Shown here one piece after another: positions 15,633 through 22,924 of a stretch of DNA of 38,122 nt; positions within the stretch are counted from its first letter, which is position 1; every line of letters begins with the position of its first letter. This DNA comes from Opitutia bacterium (lineage in GTDB: Bacteria > Verrucomicrobiota > Verrucomicrobiia > Opitutales > Opitutaceae). Under the pieces are notes generated by a model. It was not told where the DNA came from. It saw only the letters and a list, made by a program, of their open reading frames with translations, and ran no database searches. The DNA is taken from assembly GCA_947472765.1 (NCBI GenBank), contig CANJCM010000043.1:1-38122 (forward strand). Reading direction: 5' to 3'. The position numbers and the translations under genes are program-made.

Positions 15633-16373
15633 ATGTTCCTCGCCGCCGTCACCGCTCTGCAGCCACACACGCCCCTCGAATGGGTGGTGGCCATTTTCAG
15701 CATCGTGCTGATTGATATCGTGCTCGCCGGCGACAATGCCGTCGTGATTGCGCTGGCCGTCCGGCAGCTCCAGCCCCGGCAGCGGCTGGTGGGCATCATG
15801 CTCGGCGCCGGCGTCGCGGTGGGCCTGCGCGTGGTACTCACTTTTTTCGCCGCGCAGTTGCTGGCGCTGAACTACATCAAGCTCATCGGCGGTCTCCTGG
15901 TCTTCTGGATCGCGATCAAGCTGCTCCGCGAAAACACCGGTGCCCCCGAGGGCGGCAAGGCGGCGGCCGGTCTGTGGTCCGCGGTGTGGCTCATCCTGGT
16001 GGCGGACATTACCATGAGCGTGGACAACGTCCTCGCGGTCGCGGCCGCCTCGAAGGGCAGCTTTGCGCTGCTGATGTTCGGGCTGGGTTTGAGCATTCCG
16101 CTGGTGGTGTTCACGAGCAACCTGCTCTCCAAGTTGATGGATCGTTATCCCATCATCGTGTGGATCGGGGCGGCCATTCTGGGCAAGGTGGGTGGTGAGA
16201 TGGTCGTGACCGACAAGCTGTTCTTTCCGCCGCCCGCGGTCCCGGATCCGTGGTTTGTCCACGGCGTTGGCACCCTGGCGGCATTGTTGGTCGTGGGCAT
16301 GGGCTGGTTCCTGCGCCGCCAGCGTCGCCGGCACCACCACGCGGCGGCCCATCCCCCGCACGGGACGAAGTGA
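15633..16373 (+). CDS. TerC-family integral membrane protein
   Basis: The 246-residue inner-membrane protein has about seven transmembrane helices. Two internally related motifs carry intramembrane acidic residues typical of TerC/YjbE: IVLIDIVLAGDNAVVIALAV (Asp28, Asp34, Asn35) and LVADITMSVDNVLAVAAAS (Asp125, Asp131, Asn132). Members are linked to tellurite resistance and to metal (Mn2+) loading or efflux during protein secretion; which applies here is unknown. The C-terminus is a short cytoplasmic His/Arg-rich tail (RRQRRRHHHAAAHPPH), which might bind metal. It sits 39 bp after the DCC protein gene and 60 bp before the MscS gene. Confidence 0.88.
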   Translation: MFLAAVTALQPHTPLEWVVAIFSIVLIDIVLAGDNAVVIALAVRQLQPRQRLVGIMLGAGVAVGLRVVLTFFAAQLLALNYIKLIGGLLVFWIAIKLLRENTGAPEGGKAAAGLWSAVWLILVADITMSVDNVLAVAAASKGSFALLMFGLGLSIPLVVFTSNLLSKLMDRYPIIVWIGAAILGKVGGEMVVTDKLFFPPPAVPDPWFVHGVGTLAALLVVGMGWFLRRQRRRHHHAAAHPPHGTK

Positions 16374-16433
16374 GCCGTCGGGAGCGTCAAAATTTTTGAC
16401 ACGCGTTCGCGGGGTCTTTCAGTGGCACCCCTC

Positions 16434-17726
16434 ATGTCACTGCTGCTGAGAATTCTCTGCCTGATGGGTCTCCTTTGGCTGGCGCCGCTGGCGTCGGCCC
16501 AGGCGGCCGACGCGCCGTCGGAAGCCGAGCGCACGACGCAGGCGGCGGTCGCGGCCACGGTGGCGGCGCGCGGTCAGCCGGTGCAGACGCCCGATTTCCT
16601 CGAGCATCTCGTCGACTCGGTCCTCGGCCTTTTCGATCTGCGGACCAGCGGCAACACGCCGGCGCACTTCGCCATCAGCGGCCTGCTCATCGTCATCGCG
16701 CTGCTGGCCCGGCGGATCGTCACCGGGATTATCTTCGCCTTGCTGCGCCGGGTGGCGGCGAAGACCGAGAGCACCCTCGATGACAAACTCTTCCTCGCCC
16801 TCGAGGCGCCGGCGGCGGCGTTCGTGGTCGTGGTGGGTCTCGTTGCCTCGCTCAAGGTCCTGAAACTCTCGCCCGAATCCGACGCCTACCTGGCCGGCGG
16901 ATCGCGGGTCGCCTTCTCGCTGGCGATCTTCTGGACCCTCTGGCGCGCGCTCGGCGCGGTGCTCGATCACGGACAGGAAGTCGCGGCCGAGAAAAAGCTC
17001 GGGGTGGCGGCCTTCATGCCGTGGATCCGGAAGTCGACGATGGCCGTCTTCGTCGTGCTCGGCGTCCTGCTCACGATCCAGAGCCTCGGTTACGACGTGA
17101 AGACCATCCTCGCCGGTCTCGGCATCGGCGGCCTGGCCTTCGCCCTCGCCGCGCAGGATACGATCGCGAACATCTTCGGCGCGATCGTCGTGGCCGTGGA
17201 TCAGCCCTTCAAGATCGGCGAGACGGTGCGGATCGGACAGAATGTCGGCGGCGTCGAGGACATCGGCCTGCGCTCAACGCGGATCCGCTTGCTCGACAAG
17301 TCTCTGATGACGATTCCGAACAAGACCGTCGCCGCGGAAACGATTACCAATCTCTCGCGTTTCACCCAGCGGCGGACGGAGCAGGTGTTCGGCCTGACGT
17401 ATGACACGACCCCGGATCAGCTTGGGGCGATGGTGGAGGAGATCAAAAAGCTGGTGCTGGCCGAGGAGGCGATCGATCCCACGTCGGTGCTGGTGTATTT
17501 TCGCGACCTCAGTGCGTCCTCGCTCGATATCTGGATGGTGTACGTCGTGAAGTCGGCGGACTTTCCGGCCTACATGGCGCTGCGCCAGCGGCTGAACCTC
17601 GCCATCATGCGGGCGGTCAAAGCGCGCGGTCTGTCCTTCGCGTTCCCGTCACAGTCGGTTTATCTCGAGGGCGATGTCGCGAAAAAGCTGGCGGGTCGTC
17701 AGGATGCGCCACGTCCCGGCGCTTGA
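16434..17726 (+). CDS. MscS-type mechanosensitive ion channel protein with signal peptide
   Basis: The product has 430 residues. A signal peptide (MSLLLRILCLMGLLWLAPLA, cleavage near SAQA|ADA) is followed by a periplasmic segment, three to four membrane helices, and the Gly/Ala-rich pore helix GLGIGGLAFALAAQDTIANI (about 229-248). The MscS beta domain follows (VDQPFKIGETVRIG...GVEDIGLRSTRIRLLDKSLMTIPN) and then the alpha/beta C-terminal domain. The channel opens on membrane tension to release solutes during hypo-osmotic shock. A GTG 12 bp upstream (16422) is in frame and could be used, but the ATG at 16434 gives the better signal peptide. It is the last gene of the probable three-gene group. 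Confidence 0.9.
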   Translation: MSLLLRILCLMGLLWLAPLASAQAADAPSEAERTTQAAVAATVAARGQPVQTPDFLEHLVDSVLGLFDLRTSGNTPAHFAISGLLIVIALLARRIVTGIIFALLRRVAAKTESTLDDKLFLALEAPAAAFVVVVGLVASLKVLKLSPESDAYLAGGSRVAFSLAIFWTLWRALGAVLDHGQEVAAEKKLGVAAFMPWIRKSTMAVFVVLGVLLTIQSLGYDVKTILAGLGIGGLAFALAAQDTIANIFGAIVVAVDQPFKIGETVRIGQNVGGVEDIGLRSTRIRLLDKSLMTIPNKTVAAETITNLSRFTQRRTEQVFGLTYDTTPDQLGAMVEEIKKLVLAEEAIDPTSVLVYFRDLSASSLDIWMVYVVKSADFPAYMALRQRLNLAIMRAVKARGLSFAFPSQSVYLEGDVAKKLAGRQDAPRPGA

Positions 17727-18037
17727 CGGTTGGAAGGCGTTCCTGGACGTAGTTTCGGTGCGACCCATCCGGTCCGGGAACGCAGAGGACGCAGAGGTTG
17801 AGGGAGGGCGCAGAGGTGATTTTTGGGGTCGGACACCGCGGAGGGGTGGGTTGGCTCGGCGGAACGCCACCCACTTCGAGCAACTTTCAACGCCCAACAT
17901 TCAACGCTGAACGCTCAAGGACCACTGCCCTGACGGCGGCCGACACCTGAACGTTGAGCGTTCAGAGTTGAGCGTTGCTCGAGCCGAGGGACGAAACGCC
18001 CTCGAACCTTGCCGGCGGGTTCCCTGCCCTGTCCGGT
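17727..18037. repeat. Repeat-filled gap without a gene
   Basis: Contains a family K periodic repeat (CGCAGAGGACGCAGAGGTTG, 17779-17818), then an inverted pair of a CAACGCT-type repeat: CATTCAACGCTGAACGCTC at 17898-17916 against GAACGTTGAGCGTTCAGAG at 17949-17967. No coding frame of interest was found. Confidence 0.6.
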
Positions 18038-18189
18038 TTGTCATCTCTCGCCTGGATTCCGAAGTTGATTGGCTCGGCGTAGCCCTGCCCGTGAGGGCAG
18101 GGACTAATTCATTCCTGCGCTCCATGCCGTCCCGCTGCTCACGCAGCGGGCTACGAAGCCAGCTTCGGAATCCAATTATCAGATGACAA
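18038..18189. repeat. Split TTGTCATCT palindrome carrying a GTAG-type REP pair
   Basis: TTGTCATCT at 18038-18046 and its inverted arm AGATGACAA at 18181-18189 flank an inner inverted repeat GGATTCCGAAG / CTTCGGAATCC, which in turn flanks a family B pair: GTAGCCCTGCCCGTGAGG (18079-18104) and its head-to-head partner ending GCAGCGGGCTAC (18129-18154). Compact versions of the outer palindrome lie at 19392, 19824 and 19878. The right end is 27 bp from the stop codon of the permease. Confidence 0.7.
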
Positions 18190-18215
18190 GGGAGCTCGGG
18201 TCGGCGGCGGGTGGG

Positions 18216-19349
18216 TCAATCCAGCGTCTGACGGTAGCGCTTCACGCCGATCGCCATTGCCACGGTCATGAACGCGAGCAGCGGCCAGATTTCCTGGGCG
18301 ATTTCGGCGAGGCCATTGCCCTTGAGCAGGATGCCGCGGACGATGCGGAGAAAGTGCGTGTTGGGCAGGATGCTCCCGACCCATTGCGCCCATTCGGGCA
18401 TGCCGCGGAAGGGAAACATGAAACCCGACAGCAGAATCGACGGCAGGAAGAAGAAGAACGCCATCTGCACCGCCTGGAGCTGGTTCTTCGCCAGGGTTGA
18501 AAACGTGATTCCGACCGCGAGATTCGCGGCGATGAACAGCAGCGCCACGAGGTAAACCAACCCCAGGCTGCCCACCATCGGCACGCGGAAGAGGAAGTGC
18601 GCCGCGATGAGGATCAGGGTGAGCTGCACGTAACCGACGGCGATGTAGGGAAGGATTTTTCCAATCATCACCTCGGCCGGACGCACCGGCGTCGCGAGCA
18701 GGTTTTCCATCGTGCCGCGCTCCCGCTCGCGCGTGATCGCAAGCGCCGTGATCACGACCATCGTCATCGTGAGGACCACGCCCATGAGCCCCGGCACGAC
18801 GTTGTACTGCGTGATGTTCTCGGGGTTGTAATGAGCGTGAATCTGGAAATTCACCGGGCCTTCGCGGCCACGCAGGCGGGCGATCGGCCCGGTGAGATCG
18901 CGATCGAAGACCGAGGTGGCGAGGACGCGCGCCGCGGCAATCGCCGGTCCGGTCGCAGCGGGATCCGTCGCATCCGCCTCGACCAGCACGGTCGGGCGTT
19001 CGCCCCGCAGCAACCGCCGCGAGAAATCCTCGGGAATGTTGATGACGAACTGCACCGTGCCGATGCGCAGCAGCTCCGCCGCCTCGGCCTCGGTGCGCGC
19101 TTCGCGGACGATCGCGAAATAATCGCTCTGCCGCAGGGCCGCCACGAGCGTCCGCGCAAACGGACCCTGATCAGCGACCCGGATCGCCGTCGGCAGATGG
19201 CGCGGGTCCGAATTGATCGCGAAGCCGAAGAGCATGAGCTGCATCAGCGGGATGCCGACCATCATGGCGAAGGTGACGCGGTCGCGCCGCATCTGGATGA
19301 ACTCCTTCAGCACAATGGCCCAGAGACGATGGAGGGTGAAACGTCTCAT
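18216..19349 (-). CDS. ABC-2 type transporter permease (YbhS/YbhR-like exporter)
   Basis: This 377-residue membrane protein has the topology of drug-exporter permeases: one N-terminal helix (about 25-45, FAMMVGIPLMQLMLFGFAIN), a large extracytoplasmic domain (about 47-175), and five C-terminal helices. TALAITRERERGTMENLLAT (about 203-222) is the conserved coupling motif of the ABC-2 family, and FFFFLPSILLSGFMFPFRGMPEWAQ the signature before the last helices. It follows the ATPase gene on the minus strand but with a gap of 598 bp filled with palindromes. A clear Shine-Dalgarno (GGGAGG, 8 bp from the ATG) is present, unusual in this window. Inferred role: export of drugs or lipophilic compounds together with the ATPase and HlyD-type protein upstream. 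Only one permease is encoded, so it would work as a homodimer. Confidence 0.9.
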   Translation of the reverse strand: MRRFTLHRLWAIVLKEFIQMRRDRVTFAMMVGIPLMQLMLFGFAINSDPRHLPTAIRVADQGPFARTLVAALRQSDYFAIVREARTEAEAAELLRIGTVQFVINIPEDFSRRLLRGERPTVLVEADATDPAATGPAIAAARVLATSVFDRDLTGPIARLRGREGPVNFQIHAHYNPENITQYNVVPGLMGVVLTMTMVVITALAITRERERGTMENLLATPVRPAEVMIGKILPYIAVGYVQLTLILIAAHFLFRVPMVGSLGLVYLVALLFIAANLAVGITFSTLAKNQLQAVQMAFFFFLPSILLSGFMFPFRGMPEWAQWVGSILPNTHFLRIVRGILLKGNGLAEIAQEIWPLLAFMTVAMAIGVKRYRQTLD

Positions 19350-19391
19350 GGTTGGTGCCTCCCTGGTTCCTGCCAGCTCGGACCGGCCTCG

Positions 19392-19412
19392 TTGTCATCT
19401 ATCAGATGACAA
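19392..19412. promoter_or_regulatory. Palindrome with TTGTCATCT arms, copy 1 (candidate operator)
   Basis: Perfect 9-bp arms TTGTCATCT and AGATGACAA around the triplet ATC. It lies 43 bp upstream of the permease start codon, where a repressor site could act. Whether it is an operator or a mobile palindrome cannot be told from one genome segment. Confidence 0.5.
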
Positions 19413-19459
19413 GCACGACTTTCAGCCGCGGCGGCATGGTGCCCGCACACACCGACATT

Positions 19460-19537
19460 GTAGCCCGGTGCGTGAGCAGCGGGACGGCATTTTTGTACAG
19501 GGCACGAAGGAGTCCCTGCCCTCACGGACAGGGCTAC
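19460..19537. repeat. GTAG-type REP pair (family B)
   Basis: GTAGCCCGGTGCGTGAGCAG (hairpin to 19485) and the inverted partner CCCTCACGGACAGGGCTAC (from 19512). The GTAG ends are outside. Confidence 0.75.
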
Positions 19538-19589
19538 ATCAATCCAACGGGTGCGAAATTCGGGTAATGGATGGCCGAAATGGCTCAGC

Positions 19590-19660
19590 GTGGCCCTGCG
19601 CGTGAGCGCAGGGATGCTGGCGTTTGCTCGGACGGATCGGTCCCGCTGCTCACGAGACCG
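19590..19660. repeat. GTGG-type REP pair (family B), right half degraded
   Basis: GTGGCCCTGCGCGTGAGCGC (hairpin to 19614) is complete; the partner GTCCCGCTGCTCACGAGACC from 19640 has lost its second stem arm and terminal CTAC. Confidence 0.65.
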
Positions 19661-19671
19661 TGTGAATTCCC

Positions 19672-19750
19672 TGTCATTCTGAGCGCAGCGAAGAATCCAT
19701 GCGCTTGCCCGCCTCGAGGGCATGGATTCTTCGCTGCGCTCAGAATGACA
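19672..19750. repeat. Perfect 30-bp inverted repeat (CATTCTGAGCGCAGCGAAG type)
   Basis: Bases 19672-19701 and 19721-19750 are exact reverse complements, beginning TGTCATTCTGAGCGCAGCGA, with a 19-bp centre. Sequences of this type (TCATTCTGAGCG...GAAGAATC) occur as intergenic repeats in several bacterial phyla. It lies between the permease and the ATPase genes and would form a very stable hairpin in the transcript. Confidence 0.8.
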
Positions 19751-19823
19751 AACGAGAGATTCTTTGCGGCTTTCACCCCGTCGTTCGTGCCGCGCGGTAA
19801 ATCGCAGGCCGCGACCCGTTCCG

Positions 19824-19844
19824 TTGTCATCTAATAGATGACAA
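19824..19844. promoter_or_regulatory. Palindrome with TTGTCATCT arms, copy 2
   Basis: Arms identical to copy 1, centre triplet AAT. It is located in the 598-bp gap between the ATPase and the permease genes. Confidence 0.5.
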
Positions 19845-19877
19845 CGAACCCGCAACCCCCCCGACGGGAAGTCGTGT

Positions 19878-19898
19878 TTGTCATCTGATAGATGACAA
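19878..19898. promoter_or_regulatory. Palindrome with TTGTCATCT arms, copy 3
   Basis: Arms identical to copies 1 and 2, centre triplet GAT, 33 bp from copy 2 and 49 bp behind the ATPase stop codon. Confidence 0.5.
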
Positions 19899-19947
19899 CA
19901 GCGTCGGGCCGCGCTGCCGGACCTGCGGGCGGTGGGTGGGTCGTGCC

Positions 19948-20874
19948 TCATTCGAAATTGTCCTTCGCCGTGTCCATCAGGCTGATGAAGACATCCTCGA
20001 GGCCCGCGCGGACGCGGACCCATTCGTGCTGGCGGTCGCGGACGCTCGCGATCGCCTCGTCGAGCTTGGCGGCATCGTGTCCGCTGACGTGGAGCGTGTT
20101 GCCAAACGCCACCACCTGCTCGACCCCGGGGTGGGAGCGCAACGCCTCCGCAATCCTCGGCAGGTGCGGGCCGGTCACGGTCCAGGTCGTCAGCCCGCCA
20201 CTCGCGATCACCTCGGCCACGGTGCCGCGCGCGAGCAGGTTGCCGTAGGCGAGATAGGCGAGCCGGTGACAGCGCTCGGCCTCATCCATGTAGTGCGTCG
20301 TAATCAGTACGGTGAGGCCCGTCGCCGCCAGCCGGTGAATTTCGTCCCAGAACTCGCGCCGCGCCTTCGGATCGACGCCGGCGGTCGGTTCGTCGAGCAG
20401 GAGCAGTTGCGGCGAGTGAATCAGGCAGGCGGCGAGCGCGAGGCGTTGCTTCCAACCGCCCGAGAGCTGGCCCGCGAGCTGGGCGCTCCGATTTTCGAGG
20501 CCGAGTCGTTCGAGGCTTTGCTGCACCGCGGCACGCCGGTCAGGCACGTCGTAGACGCGCGCGATGAAGTCGAGGTTCTCGCGAATGCTCAGGTCCTCAT
20601 AGTAACTGAAGCGCTGGGTCATGTAGCCGACGTGGCGCTTGATTTCCGCCTGCTGCTTCAGGACATCGTAACCAAGACACGTGCCGCTGCCGGCATCCGG
20701 CGTGAGCAGTCCGCAGAGCATGCGGATGAACGTCGTCTTCCCAGAGCCGTTGGGTCCGAGAAACCCGAAGATTTCGCCGCGGCGCACCTGGAGATCGATC
20801 GCGTTGACGACGGTCTTGTCGCCAAACCGCTTCGTCACGCCGGTGACGTCGATGGCGAGTCCGGGCGCGTTCAT
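19948..20874 (-). CDS. ABC transporter ATP-binding protein (drug-exporter type)
   Basis: This is a 308-residue single-domain ATPase. GPNGSGKTT (40-48) is the Walker A, GQLSGGWKQRLALA (135-148) the signature with the W-K-Q-R variant typical of ABC-2 drug exporters, LLLLDEPTAGVDP (157-169) the Walker B with catalytic Glu162 and D-loop, and ITTHYMDEAERC (191-202) the switch His194. The last ~90 residues form the small C-terminal domain of this subfamily (VFISLMDTAKDN at the end). It should energise the permease encoded at 18216-19349. The ATG at 20874 begins the conserved domain; the frame continues upstream through tandem repeat DNA that would encode a Gly-Pro-rich stretch, which I do not consider part of the protein. 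Confidence 0.92.
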   Translation of the reverse strand: MNAPGLAIDVTGVTKRFGDKTVVNAIDLQVRRGEIFGFLGPNGSGKTTFIRMLCGLLTPDAGSGTCLGYDVLKQQAEIKRHVGYMTQRFSYYEDLSIRENLDFIARVYDVPDRRAAVQQSLERLGLENRSAQLAGQLSGGWKQRLALAACLIHSPQLLLLDEPTAGVDPKARREFWDEIHRLAATGLTVLITTHYMDEAERCHRLAYLAYGNLLARGTVAEVIASGGLTTWTVTGPHLPRIAEALRSHPGVEQVVAFGNTLHVSGHDAAKLDEAIASVRDRQHEWVRVRAGLEDVFISLMDTAKDNFE

Positions 20875-20881
20875 ACGGAAA

Positions 20882-20944
20882 GGTGGCCCACTTGGCCCAT
20901 GTGGCCCAGGTGGCCCATGTGGCTCAGGTGGCCCAGGTGGCACG
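20882..20944. repeat. 9-bp tandem repeat (GTGGCCCAK unit)
   Basis: Seven successive 9-mers, GGTGGCCCA, CTTGGCCCA, TGTGGCCCA, GGTGGCCCA, TGTGGCTCA, GGTGGCCCA and GGTGGCACG, start 8 bp upstream of the ATPase start codon and merge into the REP pair at 20937. Unit number could vary between strains. Confidence 0.8.
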
Positions 20945-20996
20945 GGTCTCCCGACCCGTGTTCCGGCCCGCCACGGGTCGGGAGACCCGTGCCACC
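20937..20996. repeat. GTGG-type REP pair (family C)
   Basis: GGTGGCACGGGTCTCCCGAC (hairpin to 20960) and its inverted copy ending GGAGACCCGTGCCACC (20971-20996), with the GTGG ends outside. It lies between the HlyD-type gene and the ATPase gene. Confidence 0.8.
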
Positions 20997-21046
20997 ACGC
21001 GTGCCGCACTCACTCCCCGGGGCGCTGGCGGTCATTGTCGACCTCT

Positions 21047-22012
21047 TCATGGCGCGACGCGGGTCACATCGACGGGCTGGCCGGGATGAAGGTCGCGGGC
21101 CTGCTCGGCCGCGAACACCGCCTCGACCATGAACACGAGCTTCGCGCGGTTGGCGCGGTTGTAGAGGATCGGCGGCGTGTACTCGGGGCGGGGCGCGAGG
21201 TAGTTGATCTTCGCCTCGAGGGCGGGGCGACCGGAGATTTCGACGCGGACGCGGTCGCCGGCCTTGAGCCCGGCAAAGTCGGCCTCGGGGACGAAGAACC
21301 GGACCTTGATGAACTCAGGCGGGAGCAGCGAAATCACCGGTGTGCCCGCCGTGACGAACTCGCCCTCGCGGAAGAGCGTGTCGTAAACGAGGGCGGCGCG
21401 AGGCGCGGTCTGGGATTTCTGGGCGACGGCCCAGTCGGCACGCTCCTTCGCGGACGCCGCCGCGGCGGCCTCGGCCTCGGCGGCGGCGATGGCGTCACTG
21501 CGGCCGCCGAGCCGTGCCGTGGTGACCTGCGCGGTGAGTTCGTCGATGATGGATCGGTTGCGCTCGTGCGTGAGGCGGGCGCGGTCGAGATCGCTCGCGG
21601 TGGTGGCGCCGGTCTTGAAGAGATCCTGGAGTCGCGCGAGATCGCGTTGGGAAAGCTCCGCCGCGGCGCGCGCCTGCTCGAGCCGGGCCTCGAGCGCGGC
21701 GAGTTCGCTGGGACGGGAGCCCTTGCGCAGATCCTCGAGCCGGGCGCGGACGGAACGCAGGCGATCGTCGGCCTCGCGCTGGGCGGCTGTTTCACTGACG
21801 GCCTCGAGCCGGAAAAGCGGAGCGCCGGCGTCGATGCGGGTGCCTTTGGCCACGGCGAGCTGTTCGAGCCGGCCGGCCAGCGGCGCGGCGACGTAGACGA
21901 ATTCGCCCTCGAGATAACCCTGGTAACCGCTGGTGGCCCGCGGCTGGCAGCCGGCGAGGAACCCACTGGCGACGGCGAGGAGCGCGAGGCTAGCGAGGGA
22001 AGAGCTTTTCAT
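21047..22012 (-). CDS. HlyD-family periplasmic adaptor lipoprotein
   Basis: The 321-residue product is a membrane-fusion adaptor that would bridge the ABC exporter to an outer-membrane channel. A lipoprotein signal MKSSSLASLALLAVASGFLAGC with lipobox LAGC (Cys22) is present. The first biotinyl-lipoyl half GEFVYVAAPLAGRLEQLAVAKGTRI (36-60) is followed by a long coiled-coil hairpin rich in Ala, Arg, Glu and Leu (about 80-210), then the second lipoyl half and the beta-barrel region (VRFFVPEADFAGLKAGDRVRVE). The length matches YbhG-type adaptors. The ATG at 22012 overlaps the end of the tetR gene by 23 bp, so the two are translationally coupled; longer in-frame extensions run into tetR and lack a signal peptide. 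Confidence 0.9.
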   Translation of the reverse strand: MKSSSLASLALLAVASGFLAGCQPRATSGYQGYLEGEFVYVAAPLAGRLEQLAVAKGTRIDAGAPLFRLEAVSETAAQREADDRLRSVRARLEDLRKGSRPSELAALEARLEQARAAAELSQRDLARLQDLFKTGATTASDLDRARLTHERNRSIIDELTAQVTTARLGGRSDAIAAAEAEAAAAASAKERADWAVAQKSQTAPRAALVYDTLFREGEFVTAGTPVISLLPPEFIKVRFFVPEADFAGLKAGDRVRVEISGRPALEAKINYLAPRPEYTPPILYNRANRAKLVFMVEAVFAAEQARDLHPGQPVDVTRVAP

Positions 22013-22634
22013 ATTGTTTGCAGCCCGCCGGGGTGAGGAGACCGCCGAAAAAAACGTCGATGCCCCGGGCAATGGCCTGGCTCGGCGCCAGCCGCATCTG
22101 TTCGAGGACCGGGCCCTGCAGGATGCCCTGCATGGCGTTGAGGAAAAATTCGATCGCGAACGTGACCGGCAGGTCCGCCCGCACATAGCCGCCGGCCTGC
22201 CCCTCCTCAATCAGCTGGCCGAAAATGAAGGGCACGTTCTTGCGCCGCATCTCGTCGACCCGGGCGAACAACACCGGCGCGTGGCGCTGCAATTCGCGCA
22301 GCGTGCGCGGATCGAGCGCGGCGAGCCGCTGCATCATGCCCTCGACAAAGCCCCGCAGCTTCTCGGCAAAATTCAGCGAGCGGTTCCGCAGGATCGCCTC
22401 CGCGTCGGCCCGCGTCTCGTCGCCGAGGTTCCGCAGCACCGCGCCGATAATCTCGTCCTTGCCCGAAAAATGGACGTAGAGCGTCTTCTTGCTCATGCCC
22501 AGCTCGGCCGCGAGATCGTCCATCGTGAACGCCAGGTAGCCATGGGCGAAGAAATGCGCCCGGGCCCGGTGCAGGATGCGAAGGCGGGCGCCAGCATCGG
22601 TCTCGGTCGGGGGCAGTGAGACGGAAATGGCCAT
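21990..22634 (-). CDS. TetR-family transcriptional regulator of the ABC export operon
   Basis: This 214-residue repressor has the TetR helix-turn-helix at about residues 20-64: ILHRARAHFFAHGYLAFTMDDLAAELGMSKKTLYVHFSGKDEI. The C-terminal ligand domain is variable, as usual. It is the first gene of a minus-strand group tetR-hlyD-ATPase-permease, the order found around ybiH(cecR)-ybhGFSR of enterobacteria, where the regulator controls the exporter. The ATG at 22634 is the first in frame and lacks a Shine-Dalgarno. Upstream, a palindrome overlaps a promoter-like sequence, which suggests autorepression. The ligand is unknown. Confidence 0.9.
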   Translation of the reverse strand: MAISVSLPPTETDAGARLRILHRARAHFFAHGYLAFTMDDLAAELGMSKKTLYVHFSGKDEIIGAVLRNLGDETRADAEAILRNRSLNFAEKLRGFVEGMMQRLAALDPRTLRELQRHAPVLFARVDEMRRKNVPFIFGQLIEEGQAGGYVRADLPVTFAIEFFLNAMQGILQGPVLEQMRLAPSQAIARGIDVFFGGLLTPAGCKQYEKLFPR

Positions 22635-22642
22635 GGAACGCA

Positions 22643-22678
22643 GGAAACTAATAAGGTATTAACAGTTTCCTCCGTCAA
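22643..22678 (-). promoter_or_regulatory. Candidate promoter and TetR operator of the export operon
   Basis: On the minus strand, TTGACG (22673-22678) and TTATTA (22649-22654), 18 bp apart, resemble a sigma-70 promoter. Overlapping it is an inverted repeat with arms GGAAACT (22643-22649) and AGTTTCC (22664-22670), and inside it TAATA-agg-TATTA. The palindrome covers the spacer and -10 region 9 bp upstream of the tetR start codon, a typical place for autoregulation. Confidence 0.55.
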
Positions 22679-22680
22679 GC

Positions 22681-22791
22681 CGCATTCCGCTGGACTCGAG
22701 CGCTCCGTTTGTCGCGACCCTCGTGGATGTCACGGGGCTCATCATCTACTTCACCGTGGCGTACTTCATCCTCAGCGGAACGCTGCTCTAG
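22681..22791 (+). pseudogene. 3' remnant of an mgtE magnesium transporter gene (last 36 codons and stop)
   Basis: The plus strand reads RIPLDSSAPFVATLVDVTGL then IIYFTVAYFILSGTLL and TAG at 22789-22791. This matches the end of MgtE transporters: the DP-x-x-x-S/A-x-PFVATLVDVTG loop with the Asp that lines the magnesium pore, followed by the last transmembrane helix. No start codon or upstream mgtE sequence exists; the homology breaks off at about 22680, exactly where the tetR promoter begins. The fragment is therefore a truncated leftover. Identification is from memory of the family motif and not from a search. Confidence 0.65.
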
Positions 22792-22810
22792 CCGGTAGGG
22801 TTGATTTGGA

Positions 22811-22884
22811 TGTAGGGCCGGCGCTCGCCGCCGGGCCGCTTCGAGAATGAAGGGCGTGGCCTGCCGACGAGCGGCAGCCCTACA
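22811..22884. repeat. GTAG-type REP pair (family A)
   Basis: TGTAGGGCCGGCGCTCGCCG (hairpin to 22837) and the inverted partner GACGAGCGGCAGCCCTACA (hairpin 22858-22884), with a 20-bp spacer containing GAATGAAG, as at 4370-4389. The two halves differ slightly in stem sequence and so are two sub-variants joined. Confidence 0.8.
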
Positions 22885-22924
22885 CTTTAGGGAGTTCGCA
22901 CTGCCATCGCGCTTGGCGCGTCAC

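Noticed and set aside
20875-21009. Collagen-like Gly-Pro-Pro extension of the ABC ATPase
   Set aside because: It is the translation of the 9-bp tandem repeat and a REP pair upstream of the conserved domain start; no family member has it.
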